Counted from the first letter of the stretch, positions 20,465 through 35,560 are shown. The stretch is 64,000 nucleotides of DNA from Actinomycetota bacterium (GCA_009701885.1 WLJH01000004.1:1-64000), one strand, 5' to 3'. Translations and numbers: made by a program. The notes: generated from the letters alone by a model not told the origin.

Positions 20465-21543
20465 GTCTCGTCCTTCCTGCGGCGGCTCGCCGCGACCACG
20501 CCCAGCGCCGCTGCGGCCCCGGCGGCGAAGGGCTTGACCTTCGAGGTCCTGTCCCCGGCGTCGTCCTCGGCGGCTGCGTCGCCGACGGCCGTGAAGGCCA
20601 CCGCGTCCTCGCCGCTGGGCAGCGCCGGGCCCTGCACCGGGGCGACCGGCTCGAGGGCCGCCTCACGGGCGCGCGCCTCCCGGGCCTCGGGCGAGGTCCA
20701 CGACCAGCACGCGGCGTACAGGACGAGGCGGGAGAAGTAGCTGATCCACACCAGCATGACCAGGGCGATGCCGAAGGCCTGGAAGGCGGGCTGGCCCTGG
20801 GTCTGGGCGATGATCAGGCCGGCCGCCCGCTTGAGCACCTCGAAGACCACGGCCCCGAGGACAGCGCCGGAGACCAGCGAGCCGCGCGGCACGTGCTCGC
20901 CGCCGAGCAGGCGGAACATCGTGAAGAACAGCACGGCGTTGGCGGCCAGGCCCAGCGCGACGGTGAGCAGCTGGACCAGCCACGAGAGCTCCTGGTCCAG
21001 CCCCGCCCAGCCGAGCAGGTCGGCGGAGAAGCCGGAGACCAGGCCGCTCACGCCCACGGCGACCAGCAGGGTCAGCCCGATGCTGGTGAGCGCGACGAGG
21101 TCACGGAGCTTGCCCGCGACGAACCCGGGTTGCTCGTCCTCGGGCACCTCGAAGACGGTCGTCAGGGCCTGGCGCAGCGCCGAGATCCAGCCCAGGCCGG
21201 AGTACAGCACGCCGGCGAGTCCCACCAGACCGGCGAGACCGCTGAAGTTCCGGAAGTCCCGCAGCTGGAGCTGGCCCTGCTCCGGACCGATCATCTCGGG
21301 GAAGAGCGAGGTGATCGCCGTGCGCAGGGCATCGTCCGCGCCGTCGAGGACGGAGGACAGGAGCCCGACCGTGAAGAACGCGAGGGCCAGGACGGGGAAG
21401 AAGGAGAGGAACGCGAAGTACGTGATCGCCCCGGCCTGCTGCCCGGCGTGGGATGCGCCGTAGTGCTGCTGCATCCGCACGACGTGGTCGACCCAGCCGT
21501 GTCGCTCGCGCAGGGCCCCGAGCCGGTCCCCCACCGAGGCCAT
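20461..21543 (-). CDS. YihY/virulence factor BrkB family membrane protein
   Basis: Predicted 360-residue protein of the UPF0761 family: six hydrophobic segments between about residues 30 and 285, beginning with QQAGAITYFAFLSFFPVLALAFF, the hallmark motif. LYSGLGWISALRQALTTVFEV and ISYFSRLVLYAACW are also typical. The last ~75 residues form an acidic, Ala-rich cytoplasmic tail ending in RRRKDET. The family was once annotated as ribonuclease BN but its function is unsettled. It follows the 2H phosphoesterase gene by one base. Confidence 0.9.
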   Translation of the reverse strand: MASVGDRLGALRERHGWVDHVVRMQQHYGASHAGQQAGAITYFAFLSFFPVLALAFFTVGLLSSVLDGADDALRTAITSLFPEMIGPEQGQLQLRDFRNFSGLAGLVGLAGVLYSGLGWISALRQALTTVFEVPEDEQPGFVAGKLRDLVALTSIGLTLLVAVGVSGLVSGFSADLLGWAGLDQELSWLVQLLTVALGLAANAVLFFTMFRLLGGEHVPRGSLVSGAVLGAVVFEVLKRAAGLIIAQTQGQPAFQAFGIALVMLVWISYFSRLVLYAACWSWTSPEAREARAREAALEPVAPVQGPALPSGEDAVAFTAVGDAAAEDDAGDRTSKVKPFAAGAAAALGVVAASRRRKDET

Positions 21544-21544
21544 G

Positions 21545-22063
21545 TCAGCCGGCTCCCTCGAGGGCGTAGTCGCGGTAGGGACGCCAGCCGGTGGCCGCCT
21601 CGTGGACGTAGAGGTGGAACTGCTCGACCTCGAAGGTGCACTCGAAGCCCGCCAGCTCGGTGAAGGCCCGGTCCAGGCAGCGGGCCTCGACGTCGTGCGC
21701 GACGGTCACGTGCGGGTGGTAGGGGTAGTCGAGGTCCACGTCGAGCGGGCCCTGACGGAGGGCGTCGGCCAGCTGCTCGCAGTCGGCGATGCCCTCGGCC
21801 AGCGAGACGAAGACGACCGGCGAGACGGGGCGGAAGGTGCCGGTGCCCCGCAGGTGGACCCGGAAGGGCAGGCGCCGGCCGGCCACGCTCGCCAGGTGCT
21901 GCTCGACGACCTCCAGCTCGCCCTCGGCCAGCTCGGTGGGCGGGACGAGCGTGATGTGCGTCGGGATGAGCGAGGCCGAGGCGTCGCCGACGGACTCCCG
22001 GTAGTCCTGGAGCTGCTTGCCCCAGGGCTCCGGGATCGCGACGGCGACTCCGATCGTGGGCAC
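21545..22063 (-). CDS. 2'-5' RNA ligase/2H phosphoesterase family protein
   Basis: Predicted 172-residue protein with the two His-based motifs of the 2H phosphoesterase fold, HITLVPP (about 36-42) and HVTVAHD (about 117-123), spaced as in LigT/ThpR-type proteins. Members open cyclic phosphates or join RNA ends; the substrate here is unknown. GTG start; the trpS stop is 9 bases upstream and the YihY ATG one base downstream, so it is part of the MFS-trpS-YihY-SCO4848 run. Confidence 0.85.
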   Translation of the reverse strand: MPTIGVAVAIPEPWGKQLQDYRESVGDASASLIPTHITLVPPTELAEGELEVVEQHLASVAGRRLPFRVHLRGTGTFRPVSPVVFVSLAEGIADCEQLADALRQGPLDVDLDYPYHPHVTVAHDVEARCLDRAFTELAGFECTFEVEQFHLYVHEAATGWRPYRDYALEGAG

Positions 22064-22072
22064 CCCGCGACC

Positions 22073-24391
<2,319 letters not shown>

Positions 24392-24425
24392 TTACCGGTA
24401 CATCATGCTGGTCCGGGGCCAGAAC

Positions 24426-24460
24426 GACACAACCCGGGGAGATGTTCCCCGGGTCGTGTC
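24426..24460 (-). terminator. Terminator hairpin after icd
   Basis: A 15-base stem (24426-24440 with 24446-24460, one mismatch) closes a 5-base loop, with the core ACCCGGGGA/TCCCCGGGT. It lies 34 bases beyond the icd stop on the minus strand and ahead of the MFS gene promoter, so it insulates the two. Confidence 0.85.
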
Positions 24461-24493
24461 GGTGCTGGTCCGGCCGGCGGTGCGGCCGCTGCG

Positions 24494-27881
<3,388 letters not shown>

Positions 27882-27905
27882 CTCCTGACCCGTTCGGCCC
27901 CCACT

Positions 27906-27947
27906 GCGTCGCCCCCTCCCCTGTTCTCCACAGGCCGGGGGCGACGC
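27906..27947. terminator. Hairpin between mdh and DUF3017
   Basis: GCGTCGCCCCC (27906-27916) pairs perfectly with GGGGGCGACGC (27937-27947); inside, CCTG and CAGG can extend the stem around a short loop. It lies 65 bases after the mdh stop, between the two inverted motif arrays, and probably ends mdh transcription. Confidence 0.7.
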
Positions 27948-28079
27948 CGTTCCAGACGGACGCCGCAGCGAGCACCCTGGCTGCGGTGCGCCATCCGGGA
28001 CCGCCGGCGCTCGCCTGCTATGACGTACGCCCGCGGGGTCAACGCCGGAGTGCACCTGCGTCGACGAGGTGGCTGCTCC

Positions 28080-28116
28080 TGACGGCTCGGCGGTTCAGGA
28101 CTGACGGTTCGGCGGT
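28080..28116 (+). repeat. 22-bp-phased motif array A-right (3' of DUF3017 gene)
   Basis: Two copies of TGACSGNTCGGCGGT lie at 28080-28094 and 28102-28116, exactly 22 bases apart. The second ends 5 bases from the stop codon of the minus-strand DUF3017 gene (28122). Together with 27845-27881 it forms an inverted pair bounding a 272-base region without a gene. Confidence 0.75.
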
Positions 28117-28121
28117 GGGTG

Positions 28122-28508
28122 TCAGAGGCCGGGCTGGTTGGGGATCGTGCGGGCCAGGAAGAGGAGCGTCCCGCCCAGGGCTCCGAGCAGGAGCACGTCG
28201 ACGATGCGGTGGCGCACCGCGAGCATCCCGGCGTCGCGGCGCGGCAGGACCAGGCGCAGCCCGGCAGCCGCGAGCAGGGCCCCGGCGATCCAGGTGACCC
28301 CGAGGCGCCAGTCGTCCCCGAGCCAGGCCCAGGCCACCCCCAGGGCGGCCGCGGCCAGCACCCAGAGGTAGAAGAAGCCGCCGATCGTCGAGGGGTAGCG
28401 ACGCCCCTCCTCCTCGGCGATCTCCTCGGCGATCTCGGAGACCGTCGGGACCGGGTCCTCGAGCTCCTCGGGCGGCTGCGCCGGCTCCTCCTGGCTCACC
28501 CGGGCCAC
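28122..28508 (-). CDS. DUF3017 membrane protein
   Basis: Predicted 128-residue protein with an acidic cytoplasmic N terminus (about residues 1-37) and three hydrophobic segments (about 43-62, 69-89, 102-121). Sequence type and position directly after folD match the actinobacterial DUF3017 family, of unknown function. The GTG start is one base after the folD stop, so it is translationally coupled; a second GTG three codons later (28499) is also possible. Confidence 0.8.
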   Translation of the reverse strand: MARVSQEEPAQPPEELEDPVPTVSEIAEEIAEEEGRRYPSTIGGFFYLWVLAAAALGVAWAWLGDDWRLGVTWIAGALLAAAGLRLVLPRRDAGMLAVRHRIVDVLLLGALGGTLLFLARTIPNQPGL

Positions 28509-28509
28509 G

Positions 28510-29355
28510 CTACCGGGCAGCGCGCTCGGCCATGTCGACGATGTTGCTCAGCAGCATCGCGCGCGTCATCGGGCCCACGCCGCCGGGGTTGGGAGAGACC
28601 CAGCCGGCCACGTCCCACACGTCCGGCGCGACGTCGCCGGCGATCTTGCCGTCGACCCGCGAGACCCCCACGTCGAGCACGGCCGCGCCGGGCTTGACCA
28701 TGTCGGCGGTGATGATGCCGGGCACGCCGGCAGCCGCCACGACGACGTCGGCCTCGCGCACGTGCTTGGCGAGGTCGCGGGTGCCGGTGTGGCACAGGGT
28801 CGCGGTCGCGTTCTCGGTACGCCGGGTCAGCAGCAGCCCCATCGGACGACCGACCGTGAGGCCGCGACCGACCACGACCACCTCGGCCCCGGCCAGCTCG
28901 ATGCCGTGACGGCGCAGCAGCTCGATGCAGCCGACGGGCGTGCACGGCAGGGACCCGGGCACCCCGAGGGCCAGCCGGCCCAGGGAGACCGGGTGCAGTC
29001 CGTCGACGTCCTTGTCGGGGTCGACCCGCGACAGCAGGGCGTACTCGTCCAGGCCGGTCGGCTGCTGGATGAGGAAGCCGGTGCAGCCGGGGTCGGCGTT
29101 GAGCCGGTCGATCTCGGCCTCGACCTCGGCCTGGGTGGCGGTCGCGGGCAGGTCGACGCGGATCGACTCGATGCCGATCTCGGCGCAGTCCTTGTGCTTG
29201 GCACCGACGTACCAGTGGCTGCCCGGGTCGTCGCCGACCAGGACGGTGCCCAGGCCCGGGACGATGCCCTGCTCCTTGAGCGCGGCCACCCGGACCTTCA
29301 GCTCCTCCTTGATGGCCTTGAGCGTGGCGGTGCCGTCGAGCTTCTGTGCGGTCAT
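28510..29355 (-). CDS. folD: Bifunctional methylenetetrahydrofolate dehydrogenase/cyclohydrolase
   Basis: Predicted 281-residue FolD, which converts 5,10-methylene-THF to 10-formyl-THF. The active-site Lys lies in [12 protein letters not shown] (about residue 54), [11 protein letters not shown] follows the substrate loop, [16 protein letters not shown] binds NADP, and [18 protein letters not shown] is the C-terminal signature. The start has GAGGAGA upstream. It sits 22 bases after purH and close to purN, the two steps of purine synthesis that consume 10-formyl-THF, so the cluster couples supply to use. Confidence 0.96.
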   Translation of the reverse strand: MTAQKLDGTATLKAIKEELKVRVAALKEQGIVPGLGTVLVGDDPGSHWYVGAKHKDCAEIGIESIRVDLPATATQAEVEAEIDRLNADPGCTGFLIQQPTGLDEYALLSRVDPDKDVDGLHPVSLGRLALGVPGSLPCTPVGCIELLRRHGIELAGAEVVVVGRGLTVGRPMGLLLTRRTENATATLCHTGTRDLAKHVREADVVVAAAGVPGIITADMVKPGAAVLDVGVSRVDGKIAGDVAPDVWDVAGWVSPNPGGVGPMTRAMLLSNIVDMAERAAR

Positions 29356-29377
29356 CTGCGTGTCTCCTCGACGGTGC

Positions 29378-30958
29378 TCAGTGGAAGAAGTGCCGGGTGC
29401 CGGTGAAGTACATCGTCACGCCCGCGGCCTTGCAGGCCTCGATGGTGAGCTCGTCGCGCACCGAGCCGCCGGGCTGGACGATCGCGGTCACGCCGGCGTC
29501 GATCAGCACCTGCGGGCCGTCCTCGAACGGGAAGAACGCGTCCGAGGCCGCGACCGCTCCACGAGAGCGCTCCTCCCCCTCGGCGAGGGTGTTGGCGCGC
29601 TCGACGGCGAGCTTGCAGGAGTCGACCCGGTTGACCTGGCCCATGCCGATGCCGACCGAGGCGCCGTCCTTGGCGAGCAGGATCGCGTTGGACTTGGCCG
29701 AGCGGCAGGCGCGCCAGGCGAAGGCGAGGTCGGCGAGCACCTCGTCGGAGGCGGCCTCGCCGGTGGCGAGCGTCCAGCCCGACGGGTCGTCGCCCTCGCC
29801 CTGGAAGGAGTCGCGCTCCTGCATGAGCAGCCCGCCGGAGATCGGCCGGGTCTCGACGCCGCCGCGCTCGAGGTCCTCGCAGACCAGGATGCGGATGTTC
29901 TTCTTGCCCTGGAGGACCTCGACGGCGCCGTCCTCGTAGCCCGGGGCCACGATGACCTCGGTGAACACCTCGGCGACCTGCTCGGCCATCTCCTTGGTGA
30001 CCGGCCGGTTCGCTGCGATCACACCGCCGAACGCGGAGACCGGGTCGCAGGCGTGGGCGCGGCGGTGCGCCTCGGCGACGTCGGCACCGACGGCCACGCC
30101 GCACGGGTTCGCGTGCTTGATGATCGCCACGGCCGGCTGGTCGAAGTCGTACGCCGCGCGCCGGGCCGCGTCGGTGTCGACGTAGTTGTTGTAGGACATC
30201 TCCTTGCCGTGCAGCTGCTGCGCACCGGCCAGGCCCGCGGGCCCGTGGCCGGAGCGGTAGAGCGCCGCGGACTGGTGCGGGTTCTCGCCGTAGCGCAGGA
30301 CCGCGGAGCGCTCCCAGGTGGCACCGGCCCACGCGGGGTAGCCGGCGCCGTCGCTGGTGTCGGTGAGGACGTTGCCCATCCACGAGGCCACCGCCATGTC
30401 GTACGACGCGGTGTGCACGAACGCCTCCGCCGCGAGCCGCGTGCGCTGCTCGAGGGTGAAGCCGCCCTCGGCGACGGCGGCCAGCACGTCGGCGTAGCGC
30501 TCGGGAGAGGTCACGATGGCGACCGAGGGGTGGTTCTTGGCGGCCGCGCGGACCATCGACGGCCCGCCGATGTCGATCTGCTCGACGCACTCGTCGGGCG
30601 AGGCGCCGGAGGCGACCGTCCGGGTGAACGGGTAGAGGTTGGAGACGACCAGGTCGAAGGGCTCGACCTCGAGGTCGGCCAGCTGCTGGACGTGGGAGTC
30701 CAGGCGGCGGTCGGCGAGGATGCCGGCGTGCACGCGGGGGTGCAGGGTCTTGACCCGGCCGTCGAGGCACTCGGGGAAGCCGGTGAGGTCCTCGACCTTG
30801 GTGACCGGCAGGCCGAGGCCCTCGATCAGCTTCGCGGAGCCACCGGTGGACACCAGGGTGACGCCCGCGTCGTGGAGGCCGCGGACGAGGTCCTCGAGGC
30901 CGGACTTGTCGTAGACGGAGACCAGGGCTCGCCTGATCGGGACGCGGTTCTCGCTCAT
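29378..30958 (-). CDS. purH: Bifunctional AICAR transformylase/IMP cyclohydrolase
   Basis: Predicted 526-residue enzyme for the last two steps of IMP synthesis. The N-terminal cyclohydrolase (MGS-like) domain starts [15 protein letters not shown]; the C-terminal transformylase holds [30 protein letters not shown], the catalytic [11 protein letters not shown] and [11 protein letters not shown]. Length is standard. ATG 30958 has GCAGGAGTG upstream. It lies 108 bases after purN, then folD follows. Confidence 0.97.
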   Translation of the reverse strand: MSENRVPIRRALVSVYDKSGLEDLVRGLHDAGVTLVSTGGSAKLIEGLGLPVTKVEDLTGFPECLDGRVKTLHPRVHAGILADRRLDSHVQQLADLEVEPFDLVVSNLYPFTRTVASGASPDECVEQIDIGGPSMVRAAAKNHPSVAIVTSPERYADVLAAVAEGGFTLEQRTRLAAEAFVHTASYDMAVASWMGNVLTDTSDGAGYPAWAGATWERSAVLRYGENPHQSAALYRSGHGPAGLAGAQQLHGKEMSYNNYVDTDAARRAAYDFDQPAVAIIKHANPCGVAVGADVAEAHRRAHACDPVSAFGGVIAANRPVTKEMAEQVAEVFTEVIVAPGYEDGAVEVLQGKKNIRILVCEDLERGGVETRPISGGLLMQERDSFQGEGDDPSGWTLATGEAASDEVLADLAFAWRACRSAKSNAILLAKDGASVGIGMGQVNRVDSCKLAVERANTLAEGEERSRGAVAASDAFFPFEDGPQVLIDAGVTAIVQPGGSVRDELTIEACKAAGVTMYFTGTRHFFH

Positions 30959-31066
30959 GACACTCCTGCAGGGCTCTGCGTCGGACGAGGGGCACCCAGG
31001 CGGACGATGCCCCGACTTGTCACTCCCCGGTGGTCACCCACCCGCGCCAGTCGTGTGGTGCGCAGA

Positions 31067-31684
31067 CTACCGGCCCGGGGCGCCGAGGAGGCCACGGCGT
31101 CCCTCGACCCGGAAGCCCTCGCGGGCCATCCGGCCGACGGTGTCGACGAGCATCGCGCGCTCGGCCACCTTGATCCGCTCGTGGAGGCTCTCGACGTCGT
31201 CGTCGTCCTGCACCGGCACGACGGACTGGGCCAGGATCACGCCGGTGTCCACGCCCTCGTCGACGACGAAGAGCGTGCAGCCGGTGACCTTCACGCCGTA
31301 CTCCAGGGCGTCTCGGGGGCCGTGCATCCCGGGGAAGGACGGCGACAGCGCGGGGTGCGTGTTGACGGCGCGTCCGCCGAAGGCACCCAGGAACCCCGGG
31401 CCGACCAGCTTCATGAAGCCCGCGAGCACGACCAGGTCCGGCTCGAAGGCCCCGACCTTGTCGGCCAGCGCCCGGTCCCAGTGGTCGCGGGAGGAGAAGT
31501 CCCCGACCCGGGCGACGAAGGTCGGCACCCCCGCGCGCTCGGCGCGCGCCAGGCCCTCGATGTCGTCGCGGTCGGCGCCGACGGCGACCACGGAGGCGCC
31601 GTACGCCGGGTCGGCGCACGCGTCCAGGAGGGCCTGGAGGTTGGTCCCGGAGCCGGAGACGAGGACGACGAGCCGTGCGGTCAC
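31067..31684 (-). CDS. purN: Phosphoribosylglycinamide formyltransferase
   Basis: Predicted 205-residue formyl-THF-dependent GAR transformylase. VSGSGTNLQALLD (about 9-21) binds the phosphate, NTHPALSPSFPGMHG holds the catalytic Asn and His, and VDEGVDTGVILAQ the catalytic Asp. GTG start at 31684; on the minus strand TAGTCT lies 7 bases before it with no ribosome binding site, so the transcript is probably leaderless. A 22-bp-phased array lies immediately upstream, abutting the DUF6350 stop. Confidence 0.95.
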   Translation of the reverse strand: MTARLVVLVSGSGTNLQALLDACADPAYGASVVAVGADRDDIEGLARAERAGVPTFVARVGDFSSRDHWDRALADKVGAFEPDLVVLAGFMKLVGPGFLGAFGGRAVNTHPALSPSFPGMHGPRDALEYGVKVTGCTLFVVDEGVDTGVILAQSVVPVQDDDDVESLHERIKVAERAMLVDTVGRMAREGFRVEGRRGLLGAPGR

Positions 31685-31691
31685 GCGCCGC

Positions 31692-31697
31692 AGACTA
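31692..31697 (-). promoter_or_regulatory. -10 box of purN
   Basis: On the minus strand TAGTCT matches TAnnnT and lies 7 bases before the GTG, implying a leaderless purN mRNA. The motif array at 31715-31773 begins just upstream, over the -35 region and beyond. Confidence 0.55.
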
Positions 31698-31714
31698 GGG
31701 CCCGCGCGAGGATG

Positions 31715-31773
31715 TGACTGCTCGAGGGTTCGAAAGTGACCGGTCGGCGGTGCAGAACTGACGGCTCGGCGGT
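31715..31773 (+). repeat. 22-bp-phased motif array B (3' of DUF6350 gene)
   Basis: Three motif copies start at 31715 (TGACTGCTCGAGGGT), 31737 (TGACCGGTCGGCGGT) and 31759 (TGACGGCTCGGCGGT), each exactly 22 bases apart. The last ends 2 bases from the stop of the minus-strand DUF6350 gene (31776). Because purN lies downstream on the same strand, the array is both the 3' flank of DUF6350 and the upstream flank of purN. Confidence 0.75.
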
Positions 31774-31775
31774 GC

Positions 31776-33008
31776 TCAGCGGGCGGCGCGGCGCTGCCAC
31801 GCGGTCATGGCGAGCGCGCCGACCAGCCCTCCGAGGGCGAAGGTGGTCAGCGACTGCACCAGGACGTCGCCGACCAGCGGGGAGACGTCGCGCATCCGAC
31901 CCGGACCGACCGCTCCCCCGGCCAGCGCGGTGAGGAGGGCGAAGGCGACCGCGGCCAGCGCGCCGCCGACGCAGCCGCGCAGGGCGGCCTCGTCCCAGCG
32001 AGGGGTCGGCGCAGCGCGCTGGGCCAGCGCGACGGCGACCGCCGCGACCAGCGGCGGCACGGCCACGAGCGCCGCGGTCCAGCCCGGAGGGTCGCCGGCG
32101 TCCGGCAGGGCCGCGAGCACCGGGAAGACAGGGAGCGGGCCGAGCAGGACCGCCGAGGGGCTGACCAGGGTGCCGGCGCCGACCGTGAACCCCGGACCGG
32201 CGAGGTAGGCACCGGAGAACGCGACGGTGTTGGGCAGCAGCACCAGCGCGACCAGCAGGACCAGGACGGCGTCGCCGGCGCCTGAGTGCAGCTGGGACAT
32301 CACGTTGAGCGCGGTGCCGAGGTCGACGAGGAAGGCACCGAGGAGCAGGAGCAGGGAGACCACCAGCCACAGCCGCAGCACCAGCCGCGCCGTGCGCAGG
32401 GTGTCCAGCAGCATCGGCGGCACGCCGGCGGCCCAGATCGCGGCGCGGCCCGAGCCGGTGGCCACGGCAGCGCCGCCGACCAGGGCGCAGAGCACCAGCG
32501 ACCAGCCGAGCACCGGTGCGGAGTCCGGCGCGCTCGCGCGCGTGGCGGCCAGGGAGTGCGTGACGACCCCGACGACGGCGTACCCCGCGGCGAGCAGGGC
32601 GACGGCGAGCGGCACGGTCCAGTCGCGCTCGCCGTCCTCGATGCCGTCGGCGTCCGGGCCGTGCCCGGAGACCAGGTCGCCGACCCGCAGGCCCGCCCGC
32701 CAGGTGCTCCAGGCGGCGAGCAGCGTCAGCCCGAGGGGTACGACGGTGAGCCGGACCCCCTCGACGGCCACCCCGGACCCGTGCGCGACCAGCCAGGCCG
32801 TGGCACCCACGCGCATCCCGTCGCTGGGCGAGCCGTGGGAGCCGGCGTCGGCCAGGAACCAGCCGACCACGCCGAGGGCCAGGCACACCAGCAGCGGGCC
32901 GAGCGCCGCCAGGACGCCCCCGGTGAACGCGACGGGCGCCAGCGGCAGCCGCCCGCGGGAGGGCCGGGGGCGGGACGGTCCGGTGGGGCGGGTCAGGAGG
33001 GAGGTCAT
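31776..33008 (-). CDS. DUF6350 polytopic membrane protein
   Basis: Predicted 410-residue protein with about ten hydrophobic segments, a basic N terminus rich in Pro/Arg (residues 5-21) and PNTVAFSGAYLAGPGFTVGAGTLVSPS in the middle, which fits the actinobacterial DUF6350 family often found beside purN/purH. Its function is unknown; a transport or cell-envelope role is only a guess from topology. It is divergent from the fused sigma-like gene across 50 bases. Confidence 0.75.
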   Translation of the reverse strand: MTSLLTRPTGPSRPRPSRGRLPLAPVAFTGGVLAALGPLLVCLALGVVGWFLADAGSHGSPSDGMRVGATAWLVAHGSGVAVEGVRLTVVPLGLTLLAAWSTWRAGLRVGDLVSGHGPDADGIEDGERDWTVPLAVALLAAGYAVVGVVTHSLAATRASAPDSAPVLGWSLVLCALVGGAAVATGSGRAAIWAAGVPPMLLDTLRTARLVLRLWLVVSLLLLLGAFLVDLGTALNVMSQLHSGAGDAVLVLLVALVLLPNTVAFSGAYLAGPGFTVGAGTLVSPSAVLLGPLPVFPVLAALPDAGDPPGWTAALVAVPPLVAAVAVALAQRAAPTPRWDEAALRGCVGGALAAVAFALLTALAGGAVGPGRMRDVSPLVGDVLVQSLTTFALGGLVGALAMTAWQRRAAR

Positions 33009-33058
33009 GACCCGCCCATCATCACCGCCCGTGGCCGCTCACGTAGGTTGGACTCGCC

Positions 33059-34918
33059 ATGAGCAGCGAAGAGGAGTTCGACGCGTTCTACCGGGACGCG
33101 CGTGACCGCCTGCTCGTGCAGACCTTCGCGCTGACCGGCGACGTGCGCGTGGCCCGCAGCGCCGTCCGCGACGCCTTCGTCGAGGCCTGGCACCACTGGC
33201 GCAAGGTGTCGCGGCACGCCGACCCCGAGGACTGGGTGCGGCCGCACGCCTGGCAGCACGCGCACCGTCGCCACGTCGCCCGCCCCTGGCACCGCGAGAA
33301 GGGCCTGGACCCCGAGGTCGCGGCCACCCTCGAGGCGCTCGCCAAGATCACCCACACCCAGCGTCGCGTGCTGCTGCTGACCCACCTGGCGAGCGTGCGG
33401 CTGGAGGACATGGCCCACGAGGTCGGGCTGACCGTCGAGGACACCACCCGCGAGCTGCAGACCGCCACGTCGCAGCTGGCCGTGCACCGCGGCAGCCCCA
33501 CCACCGCGGTCCCGCTGCTGCTGCGCAGCCTGCTCGAGACCCCGCCCGAGGTCCGCTGGCCCCGCGTCTCGATCATCCGCCGCTCCGGCGCCACCCGGCG
33601 GCGTACCCACACCACGATCGGGGCGGTGGCCGCGGTCGCAGCCGTGGCGCTCACGGGCGCCCTGGTCTCCGAGCCGGGCGGCGCGCGGCCCACGCTCGAC
33701 CGGGCCGCGGTCGGCAGCGTCTCGGCGCCCCGCCCGTCGAGCACGCCCGCACCCGAGGACGCCCAGGTGCTCCCCACCAGCGCGATGGTCGCGGTGGACC
33801 GGGTCGCCGAGCTGCTGCCCGGCCGTGGCTGGGAGGAGACCCGCACCCACGACAACACCCACGGGGACGGCCTGGTCATGCCGTGCCAGCAGGCGAGGTA
33901 CGCCGACCCGCGGCTCGTCGACGCGCTCGTCCGCGAGATCCGCACGCCCCGCGGCGCGGAGCCCCGGCGCAGCGTCGTCGCGACCACCGAGGCCTCCCGC
34001 AGCACCGCGGCCGCCCGCGCCGCGATGGCCCGGCTCGGCGACTGGTTCGCCCGGTGCGCCGACGGCGGACGCACGCAGCTCCTCGACACCAGCACCGTCC
34101 AGGGGCTCGGGGCCGACGCCGTGCAGCTCGTCCTGCGCGACTGGGACGACCCGGTGACCACCACCGTCGTCGGCATGGCCCGCTCCGGGCGGTTCGTCGT
34201 CACGACGGCATCCTCGGTGCGCAGCGCCCGCGTCGAGCTCCCCCGGCTGCAGGCCCAGCTCCTGGCGACGGCCGTGGCCGGCGTGTGCGACCTCGACGGC
34301 GGCGGCCGCTGCCCCGACGACTCCCGGGCACCCGAGCTGCGCCCCCGTGACCCGCTGCCGGCCGGCGACCCGGCGACGATGATCGTGGAGACCGACCTGC
34401 CCCCGGTCTCCGGCGTGGACGCGCCCTGGGTCGGCACCGACCCCGAGCCGGTCGGCGGCGACAACGTCGCCGCCACACGCTGCGACCGCACCTCCTTCGC
34501 CGGGCGCGTGGGCGGCCAGCCCTTCCGCCGCGCGACCACCCGCACCTTCCTCATCCCCGAGGCACGGCTCCCGGTGGAGTTCGGTCTGACCGAGACCGTC
34601 GGGCTGCTGCCCGCCCCGCAGGCCCGCACCTTCGTCTCCGACATCCGCCGCAAGATGAGCACCTGCTCCGACCGCGACCTCGGCACCGAGGTCCTCACCG
34701 CCGCCTCGCGCACCGGCGCGGCCGAGGAGCTCGCGGTCTGGCACGTCACCGTCGAGGTCTCCGAGACCCGCTCGGTGAAGTACTACATGGCCGTGGCGCG
34801 CTCCGGCGGCCAGGTGCTCCAGCTGGGCTTCATCCCCGCGCCCGGCGTGGAGATGGACCGTGGGGCCTTCCTCGCCCTGGCCGAGCGCGGCCTGCAGCGG
34901 CTCCGCTCCGGCGCCTGA
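33059..34918 (+). CDS. Sigma-like domain fused to a transmembrane helix and extracytoplasmic sensor modules
   Basis: Predicted 619-residue protein. Residues 5-145 look like a divergent ECF sigma factor: FYRDARDRLLVQTFALTGD... resembles region 2, and LEALAKITHTQRRVLLLTHLASVRLEDMAHEVGLTVEDTTRELQ resembles region 4 with its helix-turn-helix. After RRRT a single membrane helix follows (about 187-203), then two consecutive extracytoplasmic modules (about 225-400 and 405-619), each with Cys residues and the order 'Cys... alternating acidic... VVTT', reminiscent of PknH-type sensor domains. Near-leaderless start: TAGGTT nine bases before the ATG. Whether the sigma part still directs transcription is unknown. 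Confidence 0.7.
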   Translation: MSSEEEFDAFYRDARDRLLVQTFALTGDVRVARSAVRDAFVEAWHHWRKVSRHADPEDWVRPHAWQHAHRRHVARPWHREKGLDPEVAATLEALAKITHTQRRVLLLTHLASVRLEDMAHEVGLTVEDTTRELQTATSQLAVHRGSPTTAVPLLLRSLLETPPEVRWPRVSIIRRSGATRRRTHTTIGAVAAVAAVALTGALVSEPGGARPTLDRAAVGSVSAPRPSSTPAPEDAQVLPTSAMVAVDRVAELLPGRGWEETRTHDNTHGDGLVMPCQQARYADPRLVDALVREIRTPRGAEPRRSVVATTEASRSTAAARAAMARLGDWFARCADGGRTQLLDTSTVQGLGADAVQLVLRDWDDPVTTTVVGMARSGRFVVTTASSVRSARVELPRLQAQLLATAVAGVCDLDGGGRCPDDSRAPELRPRDPLPAGDPATMIVETDLPPVSGVDAPWVGTDPEPVGGDNVAATRCDRTSFAGRVGGQPFRRATTRTFLIPEARLPVEFGLTETVGLLPAPQARTFVSDIRRKMSTCSDRDLGTEVLTAASRTGAAEELAVWHVTVEVSETRSVKYYMAVARSGGQVLQLGFIPAPGVEMDRGAFLALAERGLQRLRSGA

Positions 34919-34971
34919 GCCGGCCGTCCGGGCGGACGCACCCCCTCGCCGAAGAAAGTCCGCGGCGGGGC

Positions 34972-34998
34972 GCAACCGACCCGCCTGCTCCGGCGTAC
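34972..34998 (+). promoter_or_regulatory. Candidate ECF-type promoter for the sigma/anti-sigma pair
   Basis: GCAACC (34972-34977) and CGTAC (34994-34998) are separated by 16 bases, an arrangement typical of actinobacterial ECF promoters (AAC and CGT cores). It lies 50 bases before the ECF sigma gene, so autoregulation is likely. A short hairpin, GGACGGC (35008-35014) with GCCGTCC (35022-35028), lies in the presumed leader. Confidence 0.5.
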
Positions 34999-35047
34999 AC
35001 ACTGCGAGGACGGCGACGACAGCCGTCCCGGAGACGAGAGCAGGACG

Positions 35048-35560
35048 ATGGACGAGGTCGAGTTCGACGACTTCTACACGAGCTCCTACGCCCGCGTCGT
35101 CGGTCAGGTGCACGCCATGATCGGCAGTCGCGACGAGGCCGAGGAGTGCGTGCAGGAGGCGTTCGTGCGGGCGTGGGCCCACCGGCGGTCTTTGGACCGT
35201 GCGGGCCACCCCGAGGCATGGGTGCGCACCACGGCGTACCGGTTGGCGGTCAGCCGCTGGCGGCGCGTCGTCAAGGGCCGGCGACCGGGCGACCGCGCCC
35301 TCGCTGCCGCCACCACCAGCGCGCCACCCAGCGAGGCCCACGTGGCACTGGTGGCCGCGCTCAAGGAGCTGCCCGAGGCCCAGCGGCGCGCGCTGGTGCT
35401 CCACCACCTCGCCGACCTACCGGTCCACGAGGTGGCCAGGGAGACCGGCGTGCCCGAGGGCACCGTCAAGGCGCGGCTCTCCCGCGGCCGCGCCGCCCTC
35501 GCCGCCCTGCTCACCGACCCCACGACCGACACCCTCCCGGGAGGAGCGACCAGTGTCTGA
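35048..35560 (+). CDS. ECF RNA polymerase sigma factor (SigE family)
   Basis: Predicted 170-residue sigma factor with only regions 2 and 4. Region 2 runs FDDFYTSSYARVVGQVHAMIGSRDEAEECVQEAFVRAW, with the DEAEE/VQEAF core-binding motif; region 4 runs ALKELPEAQRRALVLHHLADLPVHEVARETGVPEGTVKARLSRGRAAL, an intact helix-turn-helix. It overlaps the downstream membrane gene by eight bases. The pair has the usual layout of a sigma factor and its membrane-bound partner. Unlike the fused upstream gene, this sigma domain is canonical. Confidence 0.93.
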   Translation: MDEVEFDDFYTSSYARVVGQVHAMIGSRDEAEECVQEAFVRAWAHRRSLDRAGHPEAWVRTTAYRLAVSRWRRVVKGRRPGDRALAAATTSAPPSEAHVALVAALKELPEAQRRALVLHHLADLPVHEVARETGVPEGTVKARLSRGRAALAALLTDPTTDTLPGGATSV

